64,000 nucleotides of DNA. Source: Pararhodobacter sp. SW119. GTDB taxonomy: Bacteria; Pseudomonadota; Alphaproteobacteria; Rhodobacterales; Rhodobacteraceae. The stretch spans positions 1 through 64,000 of the forward strand of contig NZ_JADDJF010000002.1 in the NCBI RefSeq assembly GCF_017811755.1, written 5' to 3'. The first letter of the stretch is position 1. Every line of letters starts with the position of its first letter. Below are positions 1 to 9,179 of the stretch, one piece after another. The translations under genes and the position numbers were made by a program. A model generated the notes under the pieces. The model made no database searches, had not been told where the DNA came from, and worked only from the letters and a program-made list of their open reading frames with translations.

Positions 1-30
1 GCGGGCGCATGACGCGGGTGTGGGCGGGCT

Positions 31-97
31 GCACGCAGGTGTGCGAAAATTTGTCTAAATGATTGATCCGTATATATATTATCCGTGATCTTAACCG
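31..97 (-). repeat. Diverged copy of the palindrome/CGGTTAA intergenic element
   Basis: On the minus strand this reads CGGTTAA (97-91), 24 nt, an 11-nt box TCAATCATTTA (66-56), 11 nt, then an imperfect palindrome at 44-31 with arms GCAC/GTGC. The heptamer, the 24-nt spacing and the TCAAT start of the box match the better copies at 5227, 27512, 39271 and 52409. The TTG of the box is TTA, and the palindrome is imperfect and shifted by 4 nt, so this is a tentative, decayed member. It lies about 80 bp beyond the 3' end of thrS. The rest of 1-177 is AT-rich around 48-115 and holds no gene I can support. Confidence 0.4.
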
Positions 98-177
98 AAT
101 TTTAAGCGCCGCAACCGGGTGCGCCGCTGTTCTGCACCGGCCGCAACGCAGGGCTATGCGACGCGGCCAGTGTTCCG

Positions 178-2133
178 TTACGCGCCGCTGCGCAGGTCCG
201 GCGGCAGCGCGTCGTCCGCCAGTTGCGCGATCACCGCATCGAGCGACAGGGTCTCGGTCCGGTTCTCGCCCAGGCGGCGCAGGCTGACGCTGCGCTCGGA
301 CACCTCGCGCGCGCCGATGGCCAGGATCGCGGGCACCTTGCCCATCGAATGCTCGCGCACCTTGTAGTTGATCTTTTCATTCCGCGTGTCAGCTTCGGCC
401 CGCAAGCCCTTGGCACGCAATGCGGACACGACCTCCGCCACGTAGTCGTCAGCCTCGGACACGATGGAGGCCACGACCACCTGCCGCGGCGCCAGCCAGA
501 ACGGCAGCTTGCCGGCGTAGTTCTCGATCAGGATGCCGATGAAGCGCTCGAACGAGCCCAGGATCGCACGGTGCAGCATGACCGGGCGGTGCTTCTTGCC
601 GTCGACGCCGACATACTCCGCGTCCAGACGCTCGGGTAGCATGAAATCGGCCTGGAAGGTGCCGCATTGCCATTCCCGCCCGATGGCGTCAGTCAGCTTG
701 AAATCCAGCTTCGGGCCGTAGAAGGCGCCCTCGCCCGGGTCGAGTTCGAAATCGTTGCGCACGTTCAGGATCGCGCGCTCCAGCGCGGCCTCGGCCTTGT
801 CCCAGACCTCGTCGGATCCCACCCGCAATTCGGGCCGGGTCGACAGCTTGATGTCGAACTTCTGGAAGCCGAGGTCGGCATAGACCGACGACAGCAGTTC
901 CAGGAACCCGGCGCATTCGCTTTCGATCTGGTCCTCGGTGCAGAAGATATGCGCGTCGTCCTGGGTGAATCCGCGCACGCGCATCAGCCCGTGCATCGAC
1001 CCCGAAGGCTCATAGCGGTGGCACGAGCCGAACTCGGCCAGCCGTAGCGGCAGGTCGCGGTAGCTTTTCAGTCCGTGGTTGTAGATCTGCACATGGCAGG
1101 GGCAGTTCATCGGCTTGAGCGCATTGGTGCGCTTTTCCTTCGCCCCCTCCTCGTCGACCTCGACCAGGAACATGTGTTCGCGATAGGCCTCCCAGTGGCC
1201 GGACTTCTCCCAAAGCACGCGGTCGACGACCTGCGGGGTGCGGATTTCGCGGTAGCCCGCCGCGGTCAGGCGGCGGCGCATGTAGTCCTCCAGCGCGCGG
1301 TAGACGGTCCAGCCGTTGGGATGCCAGAAGACCATGCCCGGCGCTTCGTCCTGCAGGTGAAAGAGCGCCATTTCGCGGCCCAGACGGCGGTGGTCGCGCT
1401 TCGCGGCCTCCTCCAGCATGGTCAGATGCGCCTTGAGCGCCTCGCGGTTCTTGAACGCGACGCCATAGATGCGCTGCAGCATCGGGCGATCGGAATCGCC
1501 GCGCCAGTAGGCGCCGGCGACGTTCATCAGCTTGAAGGCGTCGGCCGGCACCTGGCCGGTGTGCTGCAGGTGCGGGCCGCGGCAGAGGTCCTGCCAATGC
1601 CCGTGCCAGTACATGCGGATCTTCTGGTCCGCGGGGATCGCCTCGACCAGCTCGACCTTGAAGTTCTCGCCGTTCGCGCGGTAATGCGCCAGCGCGCGCT
1701 CACGCTCCCACACCTCGGTGCGGACCGGGTCGCGGGCGTTGATGATCTCCTTCATCTTCTTCTCGATGGCGCCCAGATCCTCGGGCGTGAAGGGCTCTGC
1801 GCGGTCGAAATCGTAGTACCAGCCATGCTGGATCACCGGGCCGATGGTGACCTTCACGTCCGGCCAGATCTCCTGCACCGCGCGGGCCATGATGTGCGCA
1901 AGGTCGTGGCGGATCAGCTCCAGCGCCGGGCCGTCATCGGCGAGCGTGTGCAGGGTGATCGCGGCGTCGCGGTCGATCGGCCACTGCAGGTCCCAGTGCG
2001 CGCCGTCCACCGTGGCCGAAATCGCCTTCTTGCCCAGCGAGGTCGAGATCGCGCTCGCCACCTCGGCCGCGGTCACCCCGGCGGGGAAGTTGCGCACATT
2101 GCCATCGGGGAAGGTCAGGGAAATCTGGGCCAT
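178..2133 (-). CDS. thrS: Threonine--tRNA ligase
   Basis: Cytosolic class II aminoacyl-tRNA synthetase that charges tRNA-Thr. The 651-residue product has the full domain order: N-terminal TGS domain (about 1-60), the second additional/editing domain with HDLAH and CRGPH metal-site motifs, a catalytic core with PMNCPCH, the motif-2 region CHRYEPSG and motif-3 [12 protein letters not shown], then a C-terminal anticodon-binding domain (HGTP type). The reading frame stays open 43 codons further upstream, but MAQISLTF is the proper start: it follows a strong AGGAG at about 8 nt, and the upstream residues are unlike the family. It is monocistronic and diverges from the TRAP operon across 2134-2318, which must hold both promoters. 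No T-box was seen or expected in this group. Confidence 0.97.
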   Translation of the reverse strand: MAQISLTFPDGNVRNFPAGVTAAEVASAISTSLGKKAISATVDGAHWDLQWPIDRDAAITLHTLADDGPALELIRHDLAHIMARAVQEIWPDVKVTIGPVIQHGWYYDFDRAEPFTPEDLGAIEKKMKEIINARDPVRTEVWERERALAHYRANGENFKVELVEAIPADQKIRMYWHGHWQDLCRGPHLQHTGQVPADAFKLMNVAGAYWRGDSDRPMLQRIYGVAFKNREALKAHLTMLEEAAKRDHRRLGREMALFHLQDEAPGMVFWHPNGWTVYRALEDYMRRRLTAAGYREIRTPQVVDRVLWEKSGHWEAYREHMFLVEVDEEGAKEKRTNALKPMNCPCHVQIYNHGLKSYRDLPLRLAEFGSCHRYEPSGSMHGLMRVRGFTQDDAHIFCTEDQIESECAGFLELLSSVYADLGFQKFDIKLSTRPELRVGSDEVWDKAEAALERAILNVRNDFELDPGEGAFYGPKLDFKLTDAIGREWQCGTFQADFMLPERLDAEYVGVDGKKHRPVMLHRAILGSFERFIGILIENYAGKLPFWLAPRQVVVASIVSEADDYVAEVVSALRAKGLRAEADTRNEKINYKVREHSMGKVPAILAIGAREVSERSVSLRRLGENRTETLSLDAVIAQLADDALPPDLRSGA

Positions 2134-2318
2134 CGGCCACTCCTCGTCGTTTCGGCGCCCACGGAACGCCCGGCTGCGGGTATGTCGGCGGGCTTTCTGC
2201 GCGCGGCCGGCGCCGGTGTCAAGCCGGCGGCGGCTGCTTGTCATCGCGCCGGGCCGCGGCATAGAGTGCCGGCAGGACGTGCGACACCGCGCGCCGCAGC
2301 GACAAGGGAGGGAATGCG

Positions 2319-3275
2319 ATGTTCGAGATGAAGGCGCCGGTCATGGCCGGGATCGTGGGGGCGGCGGTCGCCCTGGGGGGCGCGGCCGCGGCCGAAACGC
2401 GGGTGACGCTGAAATCGGCGTCCTCGACCAGTTCGTACTACGTGATGATGGTGCAGCTGGGCGAGGTGATCCTGAACCAGTCGGACGGCCAGATCCTGCC
2501 GACGGTCGAGGAAAGCCAGGGATCGGTGCAGAACGTGGCCGAGGCGGGCCGCCGCCCCGGCGCCTTCCTGTTCACCACGCCGCCGAACCTGATCAGCAAC
2601 GCGCTGGCCGGCGAGGCGCCGTTCGAGCGCGGCAACTACGAGGAAATCCGCACGCTTTTCCCGATGCCCTTCGTCACCGTTCATCTGGTGGTGCGCGGCG
2701 ACAGCGACATCGAAAGCGTCGCCGATCTGGCCGGGCGCAGCTTCATCGCCGGCGGCACCGGCACCTTCTGCCAAGGCCAGGTCGCCGCGATCTTCGAGAC
2801 GCTGGGCGTCGCCGATGAAGTCACCTATGCCGAGATGGAGCTTTCGGGCGCCTCGGGCGCCTTGCGCAACAACCAGGTCGACGGCTTCGCCACCTGTTCG
2901 GCCCATCCGACGCCGCAACTGCAGGAACTGTCGGCCACGCTGCCCATCCGCGTCCTGTCGTTCACCGAAGAAGAGCGCGACGCGATCATCGAGGCCAATC
3001 CGGGCGCGGGCAAGGTCTCCATCGCCGCGGGCACCTATACCGGGATCGAGGGCGCGATCGAAACGATGGCGGTGCCGGTCGGCGCCTATGCCACCAACAT
3101 GGACGAGGATACCGCGCTGGCGATCGTCAGCGCCTTCTGGGAACAGCGCGACGCGATGGCGGAAACCAACCCCTGGTGGGCGGGCGTCTCGCCGGACCTG
3201 GTGCCGCAACTGGGCGCGCCGCTGCACGAAGGCGTGGTCGCGTTCTACGAAGAACGCGGCATCAGCATGGACTGA
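2319..3275 (+). CDS. TAXI family TRAP transporter solute-binding protein
   Basis: Periplasmic binding protein of a tripartite ATP-independent transporter. The 318-residue product starts with a short secretion signal (hydrophobic run about 8-22 ending AAAA|ET), then an NMT1/TAXI-type periplasmic binding fold (ATRVTL-like start, [19 protein letters not shown], late [17 protein letters not shown]). The start ATG sits 6-7 nt after AAGGGAGGGA. The next gene encodes the fused permease, so the two form one transporter. A terminator-like hairpin separates them, which would favour more binding protein than permease. The substrate cannot be read from the sequence; characterised TAXI systems take up dicarboxylates such as glutamate or alpha-ketoglutarate. 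Confidence 0.88.
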   Translation: MFEMKAPVMAGIVGAAVALGGAAAAETRVTLKSASSTSSYYVMMVQLGEVILNQSDGQILPTVEESQGSVQNVAEAGRRPGAFLFTTPPNLISNALAGEAPFERGNYEEIRTLFPMPFVTVHLVVRGDSDIESVADLAGRSFIAGGTGTFCQGQVAAIFETLGVADEVTYAEMELSGASGALRNNQVDGFATCSAHPTPQLQELSATLPIRVLSFTEEERDAIIEANPGAGKVSIAAGTYTGIEGAIETMAVPVGAYATNMDEDTALAIVSAFWEQRDAMAETNPWWAGVSPDLVPQLGAPLHEGVVAFYEERGISMD

Positions 3276-3292
3276 GCCGCCCCAGCGGTACG

Positions 3293-3316
3293 GGGGCGGC
3301 CGCGGCCGCCCCTTTT
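3293..3316 (+). terminator. Intercistronic terminator/attenuator hairpin
   Basis: GGGGCGGCC (3293-3301) pairs perfectly with GGCCGCCCC (3304-3312) and is followed at once by TTTT and more pyrimidines. It lies between the binding protein stop and the permease start of the same operon. Partial termination here, or 3'-end protection of the upstream message, would give the usual excess of binding protein over permease. This is inferred from structure only. Confidence 0.65.
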
Positions 3317-3350
3317 CCTTTTCCGATCCCTCCCGATAGCCGAGGCCTCG

Positions 3351-5171
3351 ATGACCGCATCCCCCCGCGCGCTCTTTTCCGCCGAGGTCGACGGCGTGCG
3401 CTTCGGCGCGGTGGCGATCCTGGCCGCGGTGGCCCTGGTCGGCTTTCACCTGTGGAACGCCTTTGCCGGGCTGATCCCCAACCTGATCACGCGCCCCGCG
3501 CATCTGGCGCTGGCGCTGCCCTGGATCTTCGTCTTCGGCCTGCGCCCGGATGCCTCAGCACTCTACCGCTGGTCGGGCTGGGTGCTGGCCGCGGCGGGGG
3601 CGCTGGCCTGCGCCTATGTCATGATCTACCGGCGCCAGCTGGTCTTTCAGTACGGCGCGCTGGACGGCTGGACGCAGATCCTGATCGCGGTGGTGCTGAT
3701 CCTGGTGGTGCTGGAAATGGCGCGCCGGGCGATCCGCATCGTGCTGCCGGCGGTGGCGGCGCTGGTGCTGGCCTATGCGTTCCTGGGCGACCTGATCCCC
3801 GGCCGCTTCGGCCATTCCGGCATGCCGGTCGACTACCTGCTGGGCACGATGATGATCACCGAAGGCGGGCTCTGGGGCACGCTGACCGGCACCTCGGTCG
3901 ACACGATCGCGATGTTCGTGATCCTCGGCGGGTTCATCTCGGCCGGGCAGGCGGGCGCTGGGTTCATGGCCTTTGCGACGCAGATCGCCGGGCGGCTGCG
4001 CGCCGGGGCGGCCAAGGTCGCGATCCTCAGTTCGGCCTTCTATGGCTCGATCTCGGGCGTGGCGGCGGCGAACACGGCGACCACCGGCATGATCACGATC
4101 CCGGCGATGAAGCGGCTGGGATACCCCCCGCAACTGGCCGCCGCGACCGAGGCGGTAGCCTCCACCGGGGGGCAGATTCTGCCGCCGGTAATGGGCGCGG
4201 GCATCTTCGTCATGGCCGAACTGGTGCGCGTGCCCTACACCGAGATCATGGTGGCGGCGCTGCTGCCGGCGATCCTGTTCTTCGTCGCGGCCTGGTTCGG
4301 CGTGCATGTCTATGCGCTGCGCTACGACCTGGCGGCGCTGCCGAAATCGGCGCTGCCCGGCTGGGCCGCGGTGGCGAAATCGGTGCCGTTTTTCCTTTTG
4401 CCCTTCAGCATCCTGATCGGCACGCTGGCCTTTACCAGCTACACGCTGGCCTATGCGGCGGTTTTCGCCGCGCTCGTCACCTGGGTCACGTTGATTTTCG
4501 AGCCGAACGGGCGGATGTCCCTGATCGGCTGGTGGCGGCGCACGCTGGTGGCGCTGGTCACCGCGGCGCAGCAGGTCGCGATCATCGCCGCGGTGATCAT
4601 CTGCGCCGGGATCGTGGTCGGCGTCTTCAACATGACGGGGCTGGGGGTGAAGCTGACCTCACTGATCCTGTCGGCCTCGGGCGATACGCTGTGGATAGCA
4701 CTCCTGTTGACGGCGCTGGCCGGGCTAGTGCTGGGGATGGAACTGCCGACGACCGCCGCCTACGTGATCTGCGCCGCCGTCGCCGCGCCGGCGCTGGTCG
4801 GCATGGGCGTGCCCGAGCTTTACGCGCATCTATTTGTCTTCTGGTACGCGCTTCTGTGCACCATCACGCCGCCGGTCTGCGGCAATGTCTTCATCGCCGC
4901 CGGCATCGCGCAGACGCCCTGGCTGCCGGTCGCGGGAAATGCGATGCGGCTGGGGGTGGGGCTGTTCATCGTGCCGCTCGGGTTCATCGCCAACCCGGCG
5001 CTTCTGGAACTGGCCGCCACGCCCATCGCGGCGCTGGCGGTGATGGCCAAGATCGCGGCGGGCCTGTGGCTGATCAGCTATGCGGTGATCGGCGCGCAGA
5101 AGACCCCGCTCTGGGAATGGCTCCGGCTGCCTGCCCTGCCGCTGGGGCTGGCGGTGATCTTTGTGGTCTGA
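3351..5171 (+). CDS. TRAP transporter fused 4TM/12TM permease (DctQM type)
   Basis: Inner-membrane permease of 606 residues in which the small (Q) and large (M) TRAP subunits are one chain, as is usual for TAXI systems. About 14-16 hydrophobic helices can be seen. The M-domain carries conserved segments such as GGFISAGQAGAGF, SGVAAANTATTG, GGQILPPVMGAG and the late LCTITPPVCGNVFIAAGIA, matching the fused TRAP permease family. It uses a cation gradient together with the binding protein encoded just upstream to import an organic acid. The stop is 86 bp from the convergent lpxB stop. No frameshift was seen. Confidence 0.92.
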   Translation: MTASPRALFSAEVDGVRFGAVAILAAVALVGFHLWNAFAGLIPNLITRPAHLALALPWIFVFGLRPDASALYRWSGWVLAAAGALACAYVMIYRRQLVFQYGALDGWTQILIAVVLILVVLEMARRAIRIVLPAVAALVLAYAFLGDLIPGRFGHSGMPVDYLLGTMMITEGGLWGTLTGTSVDTIAMFVILGGFISAGQAGAGFMAFATQIAGRLRAGAAKVAILSSAFYGSISGVAAANTATTGMITIPAMKRLGYPPQLAAATEAVASTGGQILPPVMGAGIFVMAELVRVPYTEIMVAALLPAILFFVAAWFGVHVYALRYDLAALPKSALPGWAAVAKSVPFFLLPFSILIGTLAFTSYTLAYAAVFAALVTWVTLIFEPNGRMSLIGWWRRTLVALVTAAQQVAIIAAVIICAGIVVGVFNMTGLGVKLTSLILSASGDTLWIALLLTALAGLVLGMELPTTAAYVICAAVAAPALVGMGVPELYAHLFVFWYALLCTITPPVCGNVFIAAGIAQTPWLPVAGNAMRLGVGLFIVPLGFIANPALLELAATPIAALAVMAKIAAGLWLISYAVIGAQKTPLWEWLRLPALPLGLAVIFVV

Positions 5172-5226
5172 GCGAGCCCGAGAGGGGCCGAACGGCCGCG
5201 CCGGGGCGGCCCGCGCGGTAAAAATC

Positions 5227-5289
5227 CGGTTAACGAAGAAACACTTTCTGTTTTAAATCAGCGACTTGCTTCGCGGTCCAAATTTGGAC
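5227..5289 (+). repeat. Palindrome/CGGTTAA intergenic element, copy A
   Basis: Modules in order: CGGTTAA (5227-5233), 24 nt, TCAGCGACTTG (5258-5268), 7 nt, perfect palindrome GTCCAAATTTGGAC (5276-5289, 16 bp if the flanking G/C pair at 5275/5290 is counted). The same palindrome and module spacing recur at 39271-39332. The element lies at the convergent TRAP permease/lpxB junction and overlaps the lpxB coding end: the TCA of the box is the lpxB stop codon. Confidence 0.65.
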
Positions 5290-6463
5290 CGGCCGCGCCG
5301 CGCCGCCCCCGCGCCAGAAAATCCAGGACCGAGCGTGCCGCCCGCAGCCCCGGCGGCGGGCCATCCCGGCCCAGGCGCGCCATCGTCAGATCCATCGCGG
5401 CCCGCTGCGCATCGCGCGCGCCGGACTCGTCCAGCAGGCGCAGCAGCGCGGGCGCGATCAGGTCGGGCCGGCAGTCCCCGAACAGGAACTCCGGGATTGC
5501 CCGCGTCTCGGACACGAGGTTGACCAGCGTCGCGCTCTCGATCCGCGCCATCCGGCGGATCAGTGCGCGAGTCAGCAGGTGAAAGTCATAGGCGATCACC
5601 ATCGGCACCCCATTCGCCGCCAGTTCCAGCGACACGGTGCCCGACGCCGCCAGCGCCACGTCCGCGGCGCGGAACGCCGCGCGCTTGGCCTCGGGCGGGG
5701 TGGTCGCCGCATCCAGCAGGACCGGCGCGCCCGGCCAATCCGCGATCAGCCCGCGCAGCTGCGCCGCCTGCGCGGCAACCGCGGGAACGACCACGCGGGC
5801 CTGCGGATGCCGGGCGATCACCCGCGCCAGCGCCGGACCGAAGCGCGGCGCCAGCCGCTCGACCTCGCCCCGGCGCGAACCGGGCAGGGTCAGGATCAGC
5901 GGCGCCTCCCCGATCCCGTGCGCGACGCGAAAGGCACGCACCTCCTCGGGCGTCGCCAGCGGTTCGGCGACGACCGGGTGGCCGACGAAATCGCAACTCA
6001 TCCCGGCGGCCTGCATGAAGGGCGGCTCGAACGGCAGAAGGGCCAAGACATGATCGACCAGCGGCGCCATCCGCGCCGCCCGCCCCGGCCGCCAGGCCCA
6101 GACCGAGGGCGCGACGTAGTGGACTGTCGGCAGGTCCGGCCGGGCGGCGCGGGCGATCTTCAGGACGCGCAGGCAGAAATCGGGGCTGTCGATGGTGACG
6201 ACGACATCCGGCGCGGCGGCCAAGATCGCCTCTGCCGCCTGCGCGATCCGGCGCTTGAGCGCGAAGTAGCGCGGCAGCACCTCGGCCAGGCCCATGACCG
6301 ACAGCTCCTCCATCGGAAAGAGGCTGCGCAACCCCTGCCCCGCCATCTCGGCCCCGCCGATGCCGTCAGAGCGGACGTCAGGCTGAAACTGCCGCAACCC
6401 GGCCATCAGCGCCCCGCCCAGCCGGTCGCCCGAAGGCTCGCCTGCGATCAGGAAGACCTTCAC
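5258..6463 (-). CDS. lpxB: Lipid-A-disaccharide synthase
   Basis: Membrane-associated GT19 glycosyltransferase that joins 2,3-diacylglucosamine-1-phosphate to its UDP form to make lipid A disaccharide-1-phosphate. The 401-residue product starts MKVFLIAGEPSGDRLG, the LpxB signature, and keeps the central YVAPSVWAWRPGRA and the LTLPGSRRGEVE nucleotide-sugar region. The start overlaps the lpxI stop by 4 nt, so translation is probably coupled, and the three lpx genes form one unit. The last ten codons and the stop lie inside an intergenic repeat element (copy A), so the final residues (about GPNLDREASR) are probably acquired sequence rather than conserved LpxB. Confidence 0.96.
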   Translation of the reverse strand: MKVFLIAGEPSGDRLGGALMAGLRQFQPDVRSDGIGGAEMAGQGLRSLFPMEELSVMGLAEVLPRYFALKRRIAQAAEAILAAAPDVVVTIDSPDFCLRVLKIARAARPDLPTVHYVAPSVWAWRPGRAARMAPLVDHVLALLPFEPPFMQAAGMSCDFVGHPVVAEPLATPEEVRAFRVAHGIGEAPLILTLPGSRRGEVERLAPRFGPALARVIARHPQARVVVPAVAAQAAQLRGLIADWPGAPVLLDAATTPPEAKRAAFRAADVALAASGTVSLELAANGVPMVIAYDFHLLTRALIRRMARIESATLVNLVSETRAIPEFLFGDCRPDLIAPALLRLLDESGARDAQRAAMDLTMARLGRDGPPPGLRAARSVLDFLARGRRGAAGPNLDREASR

Positions 6464-7263
6464 GGCGCCGCCCAGAGGGCGATGCCCGCTGCATCGGCGG
6501 CGGCAACGGTCCGCGCGCGATCAAGGATGACCACATGACCCGCCTGCAGGCAGATGCCGGACAACCGCGCCGCCCGCGCCGCGCCGATGGTCGCCGGCCC
6601 GATGGCGGGCAGATCCATCCGCAAGTCCTGCCCGACCTTGGCGCGCTTGACCAGCACACCCCCCGCGCGCGGCTCTCGCAGATCGCGGCTGGCGGCAACA
6701 TGGGCGAGCATGGCGTCCGTGCCATAGAGCGCCTCGACCGCGAGGTAGAGGCCGCCCGCGACGACACAGCCCTGCCCCATGTCGAGCGGCGCGAGCGTTC
6801 GCAGGATCTCGGTCCCGCGCGCGGCGTCGGCCGTTTGCGCGGCATCGGGCGCGGTGGAACCAAGCACGCCCGCGCCGGCGAGGAGAGAGGGGGCGCAGTC
6901 CGCCATCCCGACGACGGTCAGGCCGTAATCCTCGAACACCGCGATGACGGCCCGCAGCAGGGCGTCGTCCCCCTTCCCCAGCGCGGGCAGGAGATGCGGC
7001 ATCAGCGCAGCGGTTTCGGGGTCGAAAAGCCCGGGGTCGAGACGCGGGCGGTGCACGACCCCGGCGAAGAGAACCTGCGCCACACCCTCGTCCTGCAAGC
7101 GGCGCAGAAGGGGGACAAGCCGTTCGATGCGGAAGGTCAGATCGGGGGTAAGGCCCGCCGGCGGATAGCCCTCGACCGCGCACACGAGGGGGCGTTGGGG
7201 CAGATGCGTCAGCAGTTCGGCCGGCAGGTCGCCCGCCCCGGCGATGAGGGCGAGCCGGGTCAT
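6460..7263 (-). CDS. lpxI: UDP-2,3-diacylglucosamine diphosphatase LpxI
   Basis: LpxI (former DUF1009) hydrolyses UDP-2,3-diacylglucosamine to 2,3-diacylglucosamine-1-phosphate, the step before LpxB; alphaproteobacteria use it in place of LpxH. The 267-residue product starts MTRLALIAGAGDLPAEL and has the family's VVGMADCAPSLLAGAG and late ARAARLSGICLQAGHVVI segments. It overlaps lpxA and lpxB by 4 nt at each end, giving a tight lpxA-lpxI-lpxB run. The protein is cytoplasmic. Confidence 0.94.
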   Translation of the reverse strand: MTRLALIAGAGDLPAELLTHLPQRPLVCAVEGYPPAGLTPDLTFRIERLVPLLRRLQDEGVAQVLFAGVVHRPRLDPGLFDPETAALMPHLLPALGKGDDALLRAVIAVFEDYGLTVVGMADCAPSLLAGAGVLGSTAPDAAQTADAARGTEILRTLAPLDMGQGCVVAGGLYLAVEALYGTDAMLAHVAASRDLREPRAGGVLVKRAKVGQDLRMDLPAIGPATIGAARAARLSGICLQAGHVVILDRARTVAAADAAGIALWAAP

Positions 7264-8057
7264 TTCGGGATCAGGAAGGACCGGTCGGAGGCGGACAGGA
7301 TGAAATCCGTCATCTCGCGCACATGGCGGCTTTCGGTCTCGTCACCGAGCCGCCGCGCGCGGTCCAGGAAAGTCCCCTCGCCCTGCGCCAGCATCTGGTA
7401 GGCCGCCCGCAGTGCCGTGATCTCGGCGCGTTCGACGCCGCGACGCTTCAGCCCGACAAGGTTCAGCCCGTCCAGCTCACCCCGCTGCGACTGCACCAGA
7501 CCGTGGGGAACGACGTCGTTCGTCACCATCGTGACCGCGCCGATGATCGCGCCGCGGCCGACGCGCACCCACTGGTGAACGCCGGCAAGGCCGCCAATGA
7601 TCACGTCATCGCCGATCACGCAGTGACCGGCAACGGCGGCCTGGTTGGCCATGATCACCCGGTTGCCCACCTGCGCGTCGTGCCCGACATGTGCGCCGGT
7701 CATGAACAGGCAATCATCGCCGACCCGCGTTATCCCGCCACCGCCGGCGGTGCCGGTGTTCAGCGTTGCGCCCTCGCGGATGCGGCAGCGCGCCCCGACG
7801 GTCAGGCGCGTACGCTCGCCGGCGAATTTCAGGTCCTGCGGCACCTCGCCGACGACGGCGAAGGGAAAGATCGTGGTTTCCGCGCCGATCTCGGTCCAGC
7901 CGGTGATGACGGCGTGGCTTTTTACCTCGACGCCTGCCGCCAGCGTTACCTCGGGGCCGATCAGGGCGAAGGGGCCGACGCGGCAGCCGGCGCCGATCTC
8001 GGCGCCGTCCTCGACAATAGCGGCGGGATGAACCTGCGCCGATGGATGAACCGCCAT
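7260..8057 (-). CDS. lpxA: UDP-N-acetylglucosamine O-acyltransferase
   Basis: First enzyme of lipid A synthesis: it moves a 3-hydroxyacyl chain from ACP to UDP-GlcNAc. The 265-residue product is a left-handed beta-helix of hexapeptide repeats (about 3-180) followed by an alpha-helical C-terminus. The active-site motif GAHVGHD has His123 and the catalytic His126, and GDDVIIGGLAGVHQ(W) follows. It starts 4 bp after fabZ, which competes for the same 3-hydroxyacyl-ACP pool, so co-transcription would balance lipid A against fatty acid synthesis. Confidence 0.97.
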   Translation of the reverse strand: MAVHPSAQVHPAAIVEDGAEIGAGCRVGPFALIGPEVTLAAGVEVKSHAVITGWTEIGAETTIFPFAVVGEVPQDLKFAGERTRLTVGARCRIREGATLNTGTAGGGGITRVGDDCLFMTGAHVGHDAQVGNRVIMANQAAVAGHCVIGDDVIIGGLAGVHQWVRVGRGAIIGAVTMVTNDVVPHGLVQSQRGELDGLNLVGLKRRGVERAEITALRAAYQMLAQGEGTFLDRARRLGDETESRHVREMTDFILSASDRSFLIPK

Positions 8058-8061
8058 GACC

Positions 8062-8553
8062 TCAGTCCCGGCCGTTCAGGTCAATCATCGCCATGAATTC
8101 CGCCTCGGCGGCGACTTCGTCCCCGACGCGGGCGACGCCGTCGAACTTCCAGATCTTCGACGAGCCGCGCTTGACCGTCACGTCCAGTTCCAGCACGTCG
8201 CCGGGCACGACCTTGCGGCGAAAACGCGCCTTTTCGATCGACATGAAGTAGACCAGCGGATTGCGGTCGACGAGGCCCAGTGTCAGCCCGACAAGGACCG
8301 CCGAGGTCTGCGCCATCGCTTCGATGATGGTGACGCCGGGCATGATCGGCACACCGGGAAAATGACCCTGGAAATGCGGTTCGTTGAAGGTGACGTTCTT
8401 GATGCCGGTCGCCCCCTTGCCCAGTCGGATGTCCCGCAGCTTGTCGATCAAGAGGAAGGGATAGCGATGCGGGATGATTCGCTGGATCAGGGCAAGGTCG
8501 GCCTCGGTCGTGCCTGACCAGTCCTGCGCCGTCTCCTTGGCGGTATCGGGCAT
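8062..8553 (-). CDS. fabZ: 3-hydroxyacyl-ACP dehydratase FabZ
   Basis: Hot-dog fold dehydratase of fatty acid elongation, 163 residues. It has HRYPFLLID, the catalytic His64 in [12 protein letters not shown] and Glu78 in the following helix. The order ompH-fabZ-lpxA is standard, but lpxD, which in many proteobacteria lies between ompH and fabZ, is absent here. The 83 bp to the upstream ompH stop are long enough for a minor internal promoter, though none was identified. Confidence 0.97.
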   Translation of the reverse strand: MPDTAKETAQDWSGTTEADLALIQRIIPHRYPFLLIDKLRDIRLGKGATGIKNVTFNEPHFQGHFPGVPIMPGVTIIEAMAQTSAVLVGLTLGLVDRNPLVYFMSIEKARFRRKVVPGDVLELDVTVKRGSSKIWKFDGVARVGDEVAAEAEFMAMIDLNGRD

Positions 8554-8636
8554 CTGGGCTCTCTCCGTTGCGCTGGGCTTCGCTCGACGCCAGCGTTAGC
8601 AATTTCGCCCCAGCACGGCAAGGCAGCCGGCGGTGG

Positions 8637-9179
8637 TCAGTCGGCGAGCGGCGGCGGCTCGCGGTCGCCAAAGGCCGAATCCAGCCGTTCGATCACGCGA
8701 TCCGTCATGTCCAGCCAGTCGGCACCGAGGATCAGCGCATCCGGGCGAAGGATCGCAACAAGACCATCCTCGGACATCAGTTCCAGAAGCACTGGCAGCG
8801 CCTCGTCGAAGAAACGCGAGGCCGCGGCGTCGGACTGTCGGGCAAGCTCGAGGCTGAGTTCGTTGCGCTCGGCGCGGATCGCCTCGACCCTGCGGTCGAA
8901 CTCGTCGGCGCGAAGGCGGAATTCCTCGGGGGAAAGTTCGGCGCGCGCTTCGGTCAGGGCGCGTTCCGCGGCGGCCAATTCGCCGGCTATGCGTTCGTTC
9001 TCGGCCTCGAGCCGGCGCTCGGCGTCGCGCACACCGGCCAGCACGGCTTGCCCGTATCGCGATTCGCGCAGCAGGCGTTCCTCATTCAGGATGCGGAAAT
9101 CGGCATCCTGGGCGGATGCCGCACCGCCGAGGCAGACGACGGCCGCGGCAAGCAGCGCGCCGCGGAGCCTGCCCGGCAT
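8637..9179 (-). CDS. OmpH/Skp family periplasmic chaperone
   Basis: Small secreted chaperone that holds unfolded outer-membrane proteins on their way to BamA. The 180-residue product has a signal peptide (cleavage near AASA|QDA, about residue 24) and a long charged helical middle (about 50-130, rich in Glu, Arg and Ala) as expected for the Skp tentacles. Sequence identity in this family is low, so the call rests on size, the signal, the coiled-coil body and the position between bamA and fabZ. Its ATG shares one base with the bamA stop (TGATG), indicating translational coupling. Confidence 0.88.
   Translation of the reverse strand: MPGRLRGALLAAAVVCLGGAASAQDADFRILNEERLLRESRYGQAVLAGVRDAERRLEAENERIAGELAAAERALTEARAELSPEEFRLRADEFDRRVEAIRAERNELSLELARQSDAAASRFFDEALPVLLELMSEDGLVAILRPDALILGADWLDMTDRVIERLDSAFGDREPPPLAD

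Noticed and set aside
3176-5221. A 681-codon open frame overlapping the TRAP permease gene
   Set aside because: It is Arg/Gly/Ala-rich and has no family features; the permease frame on the same strand has clear helices and motifs. High GC content opens shadow frames.
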